A stretch of 51,704 bases of DNA from Paenimyroides marinum (lineage in GTDB: Bacteria; Bacteroidota; Bacteroidia; Flavobacteriales; Flavobacteriaceae): contig NZ_FNXE01000022.1 in the NCBI RefSeq assembly GCF_900108395.1, positions 1 through 51,704 of the forward strand, given 5' to 3'. Positions 41,363-50,831 of this stretch are shown here, piece after piece. The first letter of the stretch is position 1, and each line of letters starts with the position of its first letter. Below the pieces are notes generated by a model. That model had not been told where the DNA came from. It saw only the letters and a list, made by a program, of their open reading frames with translations, and made no database searches. A program made the position numbers and the translations under genes.

Positions 41363-42472
41363 TTATTTGAAAAGTTCTTTGAGTTTGTTTTCTAACTCAT
41401 CGCCTCTTAAATCTTTGGCTATGATGACTCCATTTTTATCTAAAATGATTGTTTTAGGAATAGAAGTTATTTTGAAAGTTTGTAACAAAGGTTCGTTCCA
41501 TCCTTTTAAATCAGAAAGTTGAAGCCACGATAATTGATCTTTTTCTATGGCATTTATCCATTTTTGTTTATCGTTATCTAATGAAATTCCAATGATGTTT
41601 AAGCCTTTGTCTTTGTATTTATTGTAAAGTGCCACCACGTTAGGATTTTCTTTTCGACAAGGAGCACACCACGAAGCCCAAAAATCAATAATGGTGTATT
41701 TCTCAAGGTTTTTATAAAGTGTTTGTTTTGTTTCATTCACATCTGTTAATGAGAAATCGGCAACTTTTGCACCTATTTTAACGTTCTTATATTCTCTTAA
41801 AAAAGAAGCTAATTTTTGTCCGTTTTCAGAATTTTTATCTATTAGTTCCAAATCAGAATAAAATTTCTCTAATACATCGTAATCCTCTTCTTTAAAAGTG
41901 CTTTTTAATTTTTCGGCTATTAAGATTTTTGTGTATGCATTCTTTTTATTTTGTTCTATAAATTTGAACTTAGCGATGTCTATTTTATTTTTAACGGCTT
42001 TTTCTAATAAAAAGTGTTTGTAATAAGCTTCTTGTTCTTCGGGTGTAAACTTTGAAGGATTTAAAATTTTAGGCTTTTGTTTTGTAAGCTTGTCTAATTC
42101 TTGGTAATAGGGTTTTATAAAATGTTCGTATTTTGATAACCCCTCATTTTTTTCCGTTCCTTTTAAAGAGTAAGTGTTATTTGCTAGATTAAATTTAATA
42201 TTGGTAGTCCCTTTAACATTGTAAAGTTTTATATAGAAATCGGGATTGTCTTTTGTATCTATATAAATCAATTTATCGTTATCTGCAATATGGAATTCAA
42301 ATTTGTTTTTGTTTACTACGGTACTGTCTAAAACGATCCAGTTATAATTGGTAAATTCTTTAAGATAAACAGTAAAATTTGTAGTATTCTTTTTTACATC
42401 TCCTTTAATTGTGTGTTGTGCATTTACTATAAACGGGATGAAAAGTAAACATAAAATAAATTGCTTTTTCAT
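41363..42472 (-). CDS. Exported TlpA-like thioredoxin-fold protein
   Basis: A 369-residue protein with a signal peptide (FILCLLFIPFIVNAQ), an N-terminal DUF4369-type domain (about 20-120, GDVKKNTTNFTVYLKEF), a helical linker and a C-terminal thioredoxin domain with WASWCAPCRKEN. It would act as a thiol-disulfide oxidoreductase in the periplasm. It is a paralogue of the next gene with the same layout; a terminator hairpin lies between them, so they are probably separate transcripts. Confidence 0.9.
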   Translation of the reverse strand: MKKQFILCLLFIPFIVNAQHTIKGDVKKNTTNFTVYLKEFTNYNWIVLDSTVVNKNKFEFHIADNDKLIYIDTKDNPDFYIKLYNVKGTTNIKFNLANNTYSLKGTEKNEGLSKYEHFIKPYYQELDKLTKQKPKILNPSKFTPEEQEAYYKHFLLEKAVKNKIDIAKFKFIEQNKKNAYTKILIAEKLKSTFKEEDYDVLEKFYSDLELIDKNSENGQKLASFLREYKNVKIGAKVADFSLTDVNETKQTLYKNLEKYTIIDFWASWCAPCRKENPNVVALYNKYKDKGLNIIGISLDNDKQKWINAIEKDQLSWLQLSDLKGWNEPLLQTFKITSIPKTIILDKNGVIIAKDLRGDELENKLKELFK

Positions 42473-42485
42473 AGTTGTAAAAAAT

Positions 42486-42516
42486 AAAAGTCGGTAACAA
42501 TGTACCGACTTTTTAT
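42486..42516. terminator. Terminator between the two TlpA-like genes
   Basis: AAAGTCGGTA and TACCGACTTT form a 10-bp stem with flanking A/T runs; it ends the upstream gene 42533-43693. Confidence 0.75.
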
Positions 42517-42532
42517 GATATTTGAAAGAATA

Positions 42533-43693
42533 TTATTTTAAAAGTTCTGCAACTTTTGCTTCTAATTCTGCTCCTCTTAAATTTTTAGCAACAATTGTTC
42601 CGTTTGCATCTAAAAGGATCGTTGCAGGGATTGCATCAATTGCGTATTCTTTCGCTATTTCATCGTCCCAATATTTTAAGTTTGATATTTGTAACCAATC
42701 TAATTTATCGTCTGCGATAGCTTTTACCCAATTTTCTTTTTCTTTGTCTAATGAAACGCCGATTACTTTAAAACCTTGTGCCTTGTATTTGTTGTAAAGT
42801 GCCACTACGTTAGGGTTTTCTTTACGACAAGGTCCACACCACGAAGCCCAAAAATCTACCAAAGTTACTTTTCCTAAGTTTTTATGTAAAGATTCTGCTT
42901 TACCTTCAGGAGTATTGGCTGTGAAATCAGGTGCTTTTTTTCCAATAGCTACTTTTTCTTGCTTTGCAGCATGCTCTTTTTCGTTTTCTTCAATTTTTTT
43001 CAAGTTATCTGCAAACTCTTTTCCTTTTTTGGTATCTTTTACAGAAGCATCGAAAGCATTGTAGTAATTTTTAATTTCTTCTGTTGTCAAGGCATCAGAC
43101 ATTGCCAATTGCGTTAACAGCAACAAAGAAATATAAGAATCTTTATTGGTGCTGATAAAGTTTTTGTTGAAATCAACATATTTTTCTTGAATTTTAGAAA
43201 CCTGCTCTCTTAAAGACTGTATTGTTAACTGATCCCCCTTTTGTTGTGCTTCTATAAATGCAGCTTGGTTTTGCTGTTCAAAATCCTGCATTTCTTTTTG
43301 TATTTCTTTCTGCATTTTAAGAGCTTCTTCATTGTAAGAAGTCATTAAATCGTTGTTTTTTGTACCAGTTACTTTAGTACTTTCCTGATTTGCCTTGTCA
43401 AAAGAGAATTTAATTTCACCTTTTTCTAACACCATAGGATACATAAACATTTTTGTGGTATCCAATTCAATAAAATATAAATCAACTTCTGGCGCTTTGC
43501 TGTTTTTAAATTCAAATAATCCGCCTTTAACTACCGTTGAATCTATTTTGGTAAATCCGTTTTCATCTTGTTTGTTAATATAAACTTTAGTTCCGTCTTC
43601 AAAACCTTTTACTTCACCGTTAATTGTGTATCCGTCTTTATTACAAGAAACTAAAACTGCTGCGGTAAACGCAAGCGCAAAAAATTTTTTCAT
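42533..43693 (-). CDS. TlpA-like thioredoxin-fold lipoprotein
   Basis: A 386-residue lipoprotein (signal ending AAVLVSC, Cys17) with a DUF4369-like N-terminal domain, a charged coiled helical region (about 125-245, rich in Glu, Gln and Lys) and a thioredoxin domain with WASWCGPCRKEN. Compared with its neighbour it has the classic CGPC active site and a lipid anchor. The pair likely arose by tandem duplication. The role is thiol reduction or oxidation in the envelope; the substrate is unknown. Confidence 0.9.
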   Translation of the reverse strand: MKKFFALAFTAAVLVSCNKDGYTINGEVKGFEDGTKVYINKQDENGFTKIDSTVVKGGLFEFKNSKAPEVDLYFIELDTTKMFMYPMVLEKGEIKFSFDKANQESTKVTGTKNNDLMTSYNEEALKMQKEIQKEMQDFEQQNQAAFIEAQQKGDQLTIQSLREQVSKIQEKYVDFNKNFISTNKDSYISLLLLTQLAMSDALTTEEIKNYYNAFDASVKDTKKGKEFADNLKKIEENEKEHAAKQEKVAIGKKAPDFTANTPEGKAESLHKNLGKVTLVDFWASWCGPCRKENPNVVALYNKYKAQGFKVIGVSLDKEKENWVKAIADDKLDWLQISNLKYWDDEIAKEYAIDAIPATILLDANGTIVAKNLRGAELEAKVAELLK

Positions 43694-43753
43694 TTAAAAT
43701 AGTAAATTTAATTTGGGGTAAATGTATAAAATATAATGTTAATAAAATTAAAA

Positions 43754-44128
43754 TTAACTGATAGAGTTTAAAATTAACAGAATCCAGCTTAAAAGCAACA
43801 GTAATCCGCCAATGGGTGTAATGGGACCTAAAACTTTTAACTTTTTGTTTAGAGCTCCACTAATGCAAAGTCCGTAAATACTGAAACTGAACAATATAAT
43901 GCCTAAAGTTAGCGAATAATATAACAGGTTTTGATAATTTGTGACAAACTTTAAATTAAATCCTACAAGTACTAATAATAATGCGTGATACATTTGATAT
44001 TTTACGCCGGTTTCAAAATTTTTTAGTTGCTCATCATTAAAAAATTTCTTTAAAGCGTGTGCACCAAAAGCGCCAAGAATAATTCCTAATGCGCCAAAAA
44101 CGGCTCCTGTGGTAATAAAAATATTCAT
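43754..44128 (-). CDS. DUF423 family membrane protein
   Basis: A 124-residue protein with four hydrophobic helices and the DUF423 (YgdD) pattern: GAFGAHALKKFFNDEQLKNFETGVKYQMYHALLL and a C-terminal GPITPIGGLLLLLSW. The family function is unknown. It starts 2 bp after the transglutaminase-like gene, so they are co-transcribed. Confidence 0.9.
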   Translation of the reverse strand: MNIFITTGAVFGALGIILGAFGAHALKKFFNDEQLKNFETGVKYQMYHALLLVLVGFNLKFVTNYQNLLYYSLTLGIILFSFSIYGLCISGALNKKLKVLGPITPIGGLLLLLSWILLILNSIS

Positions 44129-44130
44129 AA

Positions 44131-45060
44131 TTAGTTCAATGTTAATTCTCCTAAAATTTCTTCAGACATAAATGGTCCTCCGGGATATTTCGCCGTATAA
44201 TCTAAATTCAGCCAGATCTTTCCACGCTCGTCTATGTGGTAATGTATGGTTCTTCCTTTTGATTCCTGAACAAATAGAACTTCTTTAATCAGATAAATAA
44301 CGTTTTCCAGGTCGGCTTTTGTTCCAATCAACATTTCGGGATACATGTGTTCTTTGGTGTGGATCAGTCTTGGTGTTCCGCCAATAGCTCTGATAGATGC
44401 CGCCATTAAAATGGAATGATCGTCGCAATCTCCCGAAAAATGTTGTAACGATTCTGAAGCGGTGGCAATATATTCACGGTTTTTAGGGTCGTTTACATAA
44501 TTCCATTTGCTTTGAATTTCTTTAAAAATCGCAAAACATTGAATAATTTGTCGGTATTCTCTGTAGCCTTTGATGTTTCTGAAATGTTTTGATGTAGCGC
44601 CCACAGCAAAATTGCGTACTTGGGGATTATCAAATTCTATTGCTTTTAAAATTTTTGATTTGTTAGGAAAAGGCAACAATTTTGAAACAATAATATCCTG
44701 CGGATTAGGATTGTCGCTCATAGCATAAATCATGGAACGATAATCTTCAAAAACCGATTTAAAACCGTAACCTGTAAACAACGTTCCAAATAATAAAACC
44801 AGTAAGTAAAGAACAATTGCAAAGAATAAAAACCGTTTTATGTAATGTAAGCAGTACGTTACAATTAAAGTAATGACCAAAAAAAGTAAAATCCTGTCTA
44901 AGTGAAGGGGCCACTCCGGATCAATTAAATTTTGATGCATAATGATAAAAACCGGAATTAAAATTAAAACCGTTAACAAAAAAATTATAATAGTGTCCCA
45001 GGGTTTAGGCAGGCTAAACTTGTTAAGGGTACGCAATAATTTAATGTTTGGTTTTTTCAT
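44131..45060 (-). CDS. Membrane-anchored transglutaminase-like protein
   Basis: A 309-residue protein with three N-terminal hydrophobic segments (about 20-110) and a C-terminal transglutaminase-like domain holding the Cys in FSGDCDDHSILMAASIRAIGG and a later His in the HTKEHMYPEML or IHYHIDE region. These folds act as proteases or amidases in bacteria. It lies between the solute-binding-like gene (9 bp upstream) and the DUF423 gene, forming a three-gene unit. Confidence 0.85.
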   Translation of the reverse strand: MKKPNIKLLRTLNKFSLPKPWDTIIIFLLTVLILIPVFIIMHQNLIDPEWPLHLDRILLFLVITLIVTYCLHYIKRFLFFAIVLYLLVLLFGTLFTGYGFKSVFEDYRSMIYAMSDNPNPQDIIVSKLLPFPNKSKILKAIEFDNPQVRNFAVGATSKHFRNIKGYREYRQIIQCFAIFKEIQSKWNYVNDPKNREYIATASESLQHFSGDCDDHSILMAASIRAIGGTPRLIHTKEHMYPEMLIGTKADLENVIYLIKEVLFVQESKGRTIHYHIDERGKIWLNLDYTAKYPGGPFMSEEILGELTLN

Positions 45061-45069
45061 CAGCGGTTT

Positions 45070-45915
45070 TTATACAACTACTTCACTGTATTTTAAAGGT
45101 TGTTTTATGATGTTATATTTTAATAAGTCGGCAATAATTTGGTTAAACTGGGTTTCAGAAGGCTTTTTCTGACTCCATTTGGTAATTTGTAGCCATTGTT
45201 TAATATCGCTTAACTGCTGATTAAAAACGCTTGCCAATGTTTTATCGATACTTGGTATCATTTTAAACTCGCTGGTGGTTTGATTGATGATTTCTAATAG
45301 ATGTTCAACCATTGCTTTGTTTTCAGAATAAAAGTCTTTTCGTGCCACGATCATAAAACACGGCCACGGGGTGGGACACACACCCACACGTCTAAAAACA
45401 CCTTGGTCAACAACGGGTTGTGTCATAAAACGATCCCACATAAAATAATCGGCTTTTTGGGCAGATAATGCTTCCACGGCACCATCTATCGTGTGAACCA
45501 CTTCAAATTTAACAGAATCAAAATCCCAGTTTTGGTTAGAAGCGTTTACATACGTCATTAATTCAGAACCTGATCCATAACGAGAAATAGCTGCTGTTTT
45601 TCCAAATAAATCATCAATGGTTTGATAGCTGCTTTTGGCATTTACGTGGATACCCCATTGCAAAGGCGATTGCACAAAGGTTTGCAAAATTACCGATTCG
45701 TTTCCGTTAGAAATATCCTTTAAAATACCTTCGGTTAAAATCACGGCCACATCGGTTTCGTCTGTACGCAACATCTCGCACATTTTTCCTGTCCCTTCAG
45801 GTACGTCATTCCATTGAACATCAATACCCGCCTGATGAAACAAACCTTCATCTATCGTTAGCTGCCACGGAAAATTAAAATGTTCGGGTACGCCTATAAT
45901 TCTTACAGTTTTCAT
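45070..45915 (-). CDS. Solute-binding-fold (NMT1/THI5-like) protein without signal peptide
   Basis: A 281-residue protein of the type II periplasmic-binding fold: KTVRIIGVPEHFNFPWQLTIDEGLFHQAGIDVQW and TDVAVILTEGILKDIS are typical of the NMT1/SsuA/ThiY group. No signal peptide or lipobox is present and no transporter genes are adjacent, so it may work in the cytoplasm, either binding a small molecule or as an enzyme of the menaquinone (MqnA/MqnD-like) type. I cannot choose between these. Confidence 0.75.
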   Translation of the reverse strand: MKTVRIIGVPEHFNFPWQLTIDEGLFHQAGIDVQWNDVPEGTGKMCEMLRTDETDVAVILTEGILKDISNGNESVILQTFVQSPLQWGIHVNAKSSYQTIDDLFGKTAAISRYGSGSELMTYVNASNQNWDFDSVKFEVVHTIDGAVEALSAQKADYFMWDRFMTQPVVDQGVFRRVGVCPTPWPCFMIVARKDFYSENKAMVEHLLEIINQTTSEFKMIPSIDKTLASVFNQQLSDIKQWLQITKWSQKKPSETQFNQIIADLLKYNIIKQPLKYSEVVV

Positions 45916-45945
45916 TTATTGATGGATCTTTTTTACGTAAATGTA

Positions 45946-46149
45946 CTATTTTAATTTATTATTTAACATAGTTATCAATGTTTGATATTTTGATAATTCA
46001 ACCAGCTCTTCGTTAATGGTGGTGTAATCTGTAAGATCATTGATTAATTCCTGGGCGCTGTCAATTTTTTTCTTTGCAAGTAACGGTTGTTTGTTTGCAA
46101 TGGCATCGATAGCTTCTTGTGTCAACTGATGTAAAATGGTTAATTTCAA
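45946..46149 (-). CDS. Small helical protein, unknown function
   Basis: A 67-residue protein if started at the TTG 46149; a longer frame from 46248 would overlap the divergent SUI1 gene and its promoter, so I prefer the short form. A TATTTTTG element lies at 46178-46171 on the same strand. The sequence (LTQEAIDAIANKQPLLAKKKIDSAQELINDL) is helical with the look of a coiled-coil or helical hairpin. No family recognised. Confidence 0.55.
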   Translation of the reverse strand: MKLTILHQLTQEAIDAIANKQPLLAKKKIDSAQELINDLTDYTTINEELVELSKYQTLITMLNNKLK

Positions 46150-46198
46150 AATGGCTAATTTTATTCTTAGCAAAAATAAGCTTTCTGTATAGTTTATG

Positions 46199-46206
46199 TA
46201 TCTTTG
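46199..46206 (+). promoter_or_regulatory. -7 promoter element for the SUI1 gene
   Basis: TATCTTTG, 23 nt before the ATG at 46230; it faces the minus-strand element at 46178-46171, making a compact divergent promoter. Confidence 0.55.
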
Positions 46207-46229
46207 ATAATCAAAATTAATCGTTAAAA

Positions 46230-46580
46230 ATGGCAAAAAAAATATCAAGTTTAGAAGATTTAGGCGGATTTGTGTTTTCTACCAATAAAGAGTTTGATTT
46301 CGATCGAAATGCTGATGCTGAAGAAACATTGGCACCTGGCGAGCAGTTGCTTGAAGCACATTTAGATAAGAAAAACCGGGGTGGAAAAACAGCAACAGTG
46401 ATTAAAGGTTTTGTGGGATCTGCCGATGATTTAAAAGCATTAGCCAAGGAACTTAAAACACTTTGTGGCGTGGGTGGCAGTGCAAAAGACAACGAAATAA
46501 TTATTCAGGGAAATTTTCGCGATAAAATAATGGATTACCTGAAAAACAAAGGCTATAAAGTAAAAAGAGTAGGAGGCTGA
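46230..46580 (+). CDS. SUI1/eIF1-like translation factor (YciH type)
   Basis: A 116-residue protein with a C-terminal SUI1 domain: RGGKTATVIKGF, LKALAKELKTLCGVGGSAKDNEIIIQGNFRDKIMDYLKNKGY. The SUI1 fold resembles eIF1 and the E. coli YciH protein, linked to start-codon fidelity. The 45-residue N-terminus is variable and polar. It is followed after 1 bp by the phosphorylase gene. Confidence 0.92.
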   Translation: MAKKISSLEDLGGFVFSTNKEFDFDRNADAEETLAPGEQLLEAHLDKKNRGGKTATVIKGFVGSADDLKALAKELKTLCGVGGSAKDNEIIIQGNFRDKIMDYLKNKGYKVKRVGG

Positions 46581-46581
46581 T

Positions 46582-47454
46582 ATGAAAAATATAAAAGAGT
46601 CAGAATTAATTTTAAATCCTGATGGCAGTGTGTACCACCTGAATCTGAAACCCGAAAATATTGCAAACGACATTATTTTTGTAGGCGATCAAGACAGGGT
46701 AGAAGCCATTACCAAATATTTTGATGTGGTTGAATTCAGTACGCAAAAAAGAGAATTTAAAACACAAACGGGTATTTACAAAGGAAAACGCTTAACGGTT
46801 ATTTCCACAGGAATTGGTCCTGATAACATTGATATTGTCCTAAACGAATTAGACGCTTTGATAAATATCGATTTAAAAACCCGCATGGTAAAACCCCAAT
46901 TAACCCGCTTAAATATTATTCGCGTGGGAACATCAGGATCGTTACAAGCCGATATTCCCGTTGATGCGTTTCTGGTTTCAGCCGCCGCCATTGGTACCGA
47001 TAATATGTTGCACAGTTATGATTCGCAAAATATTCAAAACCAATCAATGAATGAATTATTTGTGAAACATACCGTCTGGGATAAAACAAAGGGGATGCCT
47101 TATGCCGTGGAAGCCGACAACGATTTATTAAAAAAATTCAAAAAAGAACACGTTTTTTCGGGTATAACAATAACAGCCGGTGGTTTTTACGGAGCCCAAG
47201 GCAGGGTGTTGCGTTTAAAATTGAGCGATGCTGCGTTGAATGACAAAATAGATTCGTTTGAATTTGAAAACTTAAAAGCAACCAATTTAGAAATGGAAAC
47301 AGCCGCCATTTACGGATTGTCAAAATTATTGAATCACAGAGCCATATCTTTAAATGCAATCGTTGCCAATAGAAAAGATGGAAATTTTAGTGCCAATCCA
47401 TACAAAACCATCGACGAATTGATCCAATTTGCATTAAATACAATTATTGAATAA
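46582..47454 (+). CDS. Nucleoside phosphorylase family protein
   Basis: A 290-residue phosphorylase of the PNP/UDP family. The phosphate-binding region IIRVGTSGSLQADIPV and the C-terminal NLEMETAAIYGLSKLL (nucleoside ribose-binding Glu-Met-Glu) are typical. It releases base from ribonucleosides using phosphate. Uridine phosphorylase is the nearest assignment, but base preference cannot be confirmed by eye. It is co-transcribed with the SUI1 gene. Confidence 0.88.
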   Translation: MKNIKESELILNPDGSVYHLNLKPENIANDIIFVGDQDRVEAITKYFDVVEFSTQKREFKTQTGIYKGKRLTVISTGIGPDNIDIVLNELDALINIDLKTRMVKPQLTRLNIIRVGTSGSLQADIPVDAFLVSAAAIGTDNMLHSYDSQNIQNQSMNELFVKHTVWDKTKGMPYAVEADNDLLKKFKKEHVFSGITITAGGFYGAQGRVLRLKLSDAALNDKIDSFEFENLKATNLEMETAAIYGLSKLLNHRAISLNAIVANRKDGNFSANPYKTIDELIQFALNTIIE

Positions 47455-47578
47455 TTTTTTTTAATGAAATTCTATTTAATCAATAAAAATTATTTCTTAA
47501 AAAATTGATTACTTTATTGGTAAATGCGTCTGTTTGTAAAATATTTATTCGCTTCGGTTTTAATGTTTGAGTATTTTG

Positions 47579-47586
47579 TAAATTTG
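47579..47586 (+). promoter_or_regulatory. -7 promoter element before the CoA-transferase gene
   Basis: TAAATTTG, 31 nt before the ATG at 47618. The 163-bp gap here contains nothing else I can name. Confidence 0.5.
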
Positions 47587-47617
47587 TGAAGAACTAAATA
47601 ATAAGCAATTTCAAATA

Positions 47618-49120
47618 ATGAACAGAATTTTATATCAGGCTTACGCTGACAAGATTACTACTGCTGATAAAGCGGCATTATTAATTGAAAATAATCATGT
47701 GGTAGGCGCAAGCGGATTCACCAAAGCAGGCGATAGCAAATCGGTTTTGCCGGCTTTTGCTAAAAGAGCAGAAAATGAAGATGTGGCAATAACTTTAATT
47801 ACAGGAGCTTCTTTAGGATATACCACCGATGCCGATTTGGCGGAAAATAATGCATTAATACGCAGAATGCCTTTTATGGCAGATCCCGCATTGCGGAAAT
47901 CAATCAACGATTACCAACTAAAATACATAGATCAACATTTAAGTGAAACAGTCGAACAGCTCATTTGCGGACATATTGCCCCAGTTGATGTGGCTATTAT
48001 TGAAGCATCGCTAATCGATGAAAACGGAAATATTGTACCAACGACTTCAATAGGTAATTCTGCTTTTTTTGCCTCACAAGCTAAAAAGATTATTATCGAG
48101 ATCAATACGCAAATTCCGTTGAGTTTTAGGGGAATTCATGATTGTTCGGTACCTGAATCATACCCCAACCGCGATGTAATCAATATTCACACACCCATGG
48201 ATCGTATGGGCGAACCATTTATAAAAATTGATCCTGAAAAAGTAGCGGCCATTGTTTATACAGATATTAACGATCAGCCGGCAGTAGTTGCAGAACCCGA
48301 TGAAACAACAACAGCTATTTCAAAACATCTTTTAAACTTTTTTGAACAAGAAGTAGCTAAAGGAAAACTCACTTATAATCTGTTACCATTACAAGCAGGA
48401 ATTGGTAAAATTGCCAATTCGGTTTTAATGGGATTTAAAGATTCCAATTTTAAGAATTTAACCATGTATTCTGAAGTTTTGCAGGATTCTACTTTTGAAT
48501 TGATCGATTCAGGCAATCTTGATTTCGCCTCAGGGTCTTCAATCACGGTTTCCGAAGGATGTTATGCCAAACTGATAGAAAATTTTGATAAATACAAAAA
48601 TAAATTGATTTTGCGTCCGCAAAACATTTCTAATGCTCCCGAGGTAGTTCGCAGATTAGGCGTTATCGGTATCAATACAGCCATTGAATTTGATATATAC
48701 GGCAATGTGAACTCTACTCATATTTCGGGCAGTAAAATGATGAACGGCATTGGTGGTTCAGGTGATTTTGCCCGCAATGCGTACTTGAGTATTTTTGTAT
48801 GTCCGGCGGTATCAAAAGAAAATAAAATATCGCACGTGGTACCAATGGTAACACATCATGACCACACAGAACACGATGTTGATATTTTAGTAACCGATCA
48901 GGGATTGGCAGATTTACGCGGATTGGCACCAAGAGAACGTGCTGAAGTGATTATTGAAAATTGCGTACACCCTGATTTTAAAGCAGAAATTCGCGATTAT
49001 TTTCAACGAGCTTGTGAACAAACCGGCGGACAAACACCACATATTTTAGAAGAAGCATTTAAATTCCATACCCGTTTAAAACAAACAGGAAGTATGCAGA
49101 AAGAAAAAACACTTGTGTAA
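47618..49120 (+). CDS. Acetyl-CoA hydrolase/CoA-transferase family protein
   Basis: A 500-residue class I CoA-transferase of the succinyl-CoA:acetate type. Features are GASGFTKAGDSKSVLPA near the N-terminus, the region MYSEVLQDSTFELID containing the active-site Glu, and the C-terminal NGIGGSGDFARNAYLSIFV motif with the oxyanion-loop glycines, then DQGLADLRGLAPRERA. It would interconvert acetate and acetyl-CoA with succinyl-CoA. It is a single-gene unit ending in a hairpin. Confidence 0.9.
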   Translation: MNRILYQAYADKITTADKAALLIENNHVVGASGFTKAGDSKSVLPAFAKRAENEDVAITLITGASLGYTTDADLAENNALIRRMPFMADPALRKSINDYQLKYIDQHLSETVEQLICGHIAPVDVAIIEASLIDENGNIVPTTSIGNSAFFASQAKKIIIEINTQIPLSFRGIHDCSVPESYPNRDVINIHTPMDRMGEPFIKIDPEKVAAIVYTDINDQPAVVAEPDETTTAISKHLLNFFEQEVAKGKLTYNLLPLQAGIGKIANSVLMGFKDSNFKNLTMYSEVLQDSTFELIDSGNLDFASGSSITVSEGCYAKLIENFDKYKNKLILRPQNISNAPEVVRRLGVIGINTAIEFDIYGNVNSTHISGSKMMNGIGGSGDFARNAYLSIFVCPAVSKENKISHVVPMVTHHDHTEHDVDILVTDQGLADLRGLAPRERAEVIIENCVHPDFKAEIRDYFQRACEQTGGQTPHILEEAFKFHTRLKQTGSMQKEKTLV

Positions 49121-49140
49121 AACAAGTGTTTTTTTTTATT
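49103..49140. terminator. Bidirectional terminator
   Basis: AAACACTTGT and ACAAGTGTTT with flanking A and T runs; overlaps the end of the CoA-transferase gene and ends before the convergent small gene. Confidence 0.75.
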
Positions 49141-49366
49141 CCTCGGCAAAACGGGTAATTTCTCTTTCGTAAAATGTTGCCGCCAAATCAATTAATCGAT
49201 TCATTTCTTCTTTTAATTCAACTTCCTCACTTTCGTCTAATTCTTCTAAAAACTCAATGTCTTCTGTTTCTAAATCAATAATAAAACGCGGGTATTCTAA
49301 GTGAATTACGAATAAATTATCAGGAAAATCAGTGTTGTCGGCTAAAACGAACTTCGGTAAATCCAT
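49136..49366 (-). CDS. Small acidic conserved-looking protein, unknown function
   Basis: A 76-residue, strongly acidic protein (LETEDIEFLEELDESEEVELKEE). It starts at ATG 49366, 3 bp after the MATE transporter gene, so it is translated from the same mRNA. Predicted secondary structure is a beta hairpin (FVIHLEYPRFIIDLE) followed by a helix. No family known to me. Confidence 0.65.
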   Translation of the reverse strand: MDLPKFVLADNTDFPDNLFVIHLEYPRFIIDLETEDIEFLEELDESEEVELKEEMNRLIDLAATFYEREITRFAEE

Positions 49367-49369
49367 TGT

Positions 49370-50752
49370 TTAAATTTTAATATGGTTGTTAATGTATTTT
49401 TTTGACATATAATTGAAGCGAAGATACGAAAAAAATGCTGCTACGGTTAATCCTGCCAATAATCCGTACCAAATACCTTCTGCACCTAAATTGGTATATA
49501 AAGCTAAATAAACGCAAAGCGGAAATCCAACTACCCAATATGAAATAAAAGTAATAATCATGGGTAAATTAACGTCTTGCAAACCCCGTAATGCTCCTAA
49601 CGCAGTTACCTGAATACCATCGGATATTTGAAAGATCGCTGCGATTAACAATAATTTTCCTGCTATTTCAATTACTTCATGGTTCATTAAAAGCTGCTCG
49701 GTATCATTGGTGTCTAAGAATAATAACGGAATATAATTATGAAAAAGGATGAAAAACAATGCAAATCCGCAGTATAAAATAAAAGTCATTAACATGATTG
49801 ATTTTGCTACGGTTTCCATTTTAACGTAATCTTTTAATCCTTTTTGATTACCCACGCGAATCATTCCGGCTACACTTAGTCCCGAAGCAAACATAAAGGT
49901 CATTGAAGCCATTGATAAGGCAATTTGGTTGGCTGCCTGCGCTTCGGTGCCCAACATTCCGGAAATCCATACAGCAGCTGTAAACAAGGCTACTTCAAAC
50001 AAAGACTGCATAGATGAAGGAATGCCAATGCCTGCAATGTATTTAGATGTCTTTAAGTTAATCTCTTTTAATGTTATTTTTTGCAGATAGGGTGTAAAAA
50101 CATCTAATCGGTACAAAACAAAGACAAAATACAGCAACATTACAATCCTTGATATTAATGTTCCGTAGGCCGCACCCATCATACCCATTTCGGGGAAAAT
50201 CCACACACCGTAAATCAATAAGTAATTAAAAACCACATTCACAATATTGGCAATAATGGTGGCATACATAGAATATTTTGTTTGAGATTTTCCATCGGAA
50301 AATTGTTTAAATCCCTGATAAATAACCAAAGGAACTAATGAAAGCGCTACTATATCTAAAAATGGTTTAGCCATTTGGGTAACTTCTACAGGTTGCAGCA
50401 TCAAATCGATGAGAGGCTTAAAAAAATACAAAAGGGTGAACAAAAGTATTCCTAAAAAGGTGCAAAGAAACACACCGTTTATAAACACATTTCTGCCTTT
50501 AACAATATCATTTTCAGTATCTGCTGAAGCTATAAGAGGAGTAATTGCCGTAGAAAAACCCACCCCAACAGATAAGGCTATAAAAACAAAACTATTGGCC
50601 AATGAAGCAGCCGCAAGTTCGGTAGCGCCAATTTTTCCCACCATAATGTTGTCAACAATTCCCACAATGGTATGTCCCAGCATTGCAAGGATTATTGGAT
50701 ATGCCAATTTAAAATTATAGTTAAATTCCTGAGTGTATTTTTTTAAATTCAT
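49370..50752 (-). CDS. MATE-family multidrug/sodium antiporter
   Basis: A 460-residue transporter with about twelve hydrophobic helices in two repeated halves. MATE markers include the N-terminal YPIILAMLGHTIVGIVDNIMVGKIGATELAAASLANS and the second-half SMQSLFEVALFTAAVWISG. It would export cationic compounds in exchange for sodium or protons, or transport flavin-like metabolites. A -7 element TATCTTTG lies on the minus strand at 50772-50765, 13 nt before the start. Confidence 0.92.
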   Translation of the reverse strand: MNLKKYTQEFNYNFKLAYPIILAMLGHTIVGIVDNIMVGKIGATELAAASLANSFVFIALSVGVGFSTAITPLIASADTENDIVKGRNVFINGVFLCTFLGILLFTLLYFFKPLIDLMLQPVEVTQMAKPFLDIVALSLVPLVIYQGFKQFSDGKSQTKYSMYATIIANIVNVVFNYLLIYGVWIFPEMGMMGAAYGTLISRIVMLLYFVFVLYRLDVFTPYLQKITLKEINLKTSKYIAGIGIPSSMQSLFEVALFTAAVWISGMLGTEAQAANQIALSMASMTFMFASGLSVAGMIRVGNQKGLKDYVKMETVAKSIMLMTFILYCGFALFFILFHNYIPLLFLDTNDTEQLLMNHEVIEIAGKLLLIAAIFQISDGIQVTALGALRGLQDVNLPMIITFISYWVVGFPLCVYLALYTNLGAEGIWYGLLAGLTVAAFFSYLRFNYMSKKYINNHIKI

Positions 50753-50764
50753 TCATTTTTTTTG

Positions 50765-50772
50765 CAAAGATA
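50765..50772 (-). promoter_or_regulatory. -7 promoter element for the MATE gene
   Basis: TATCTTTG on the minus strand; the mRNA leader would be very short. Confidence 0.5.
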
Positions 50773-50831
50773 CCCACTAAAAACGATGTATTGGCACAAC
50801 AGTTGGATATATTATCTCTAAAAAAGTTCAG

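Noticed and set aside
46150..46248. Longer start for the small helical protein ending at 45946
   Set aside because: It would cross the divergent promoter and overlap the SUI1 coding sequence; the TTG at 46149 follows its own -7 element.
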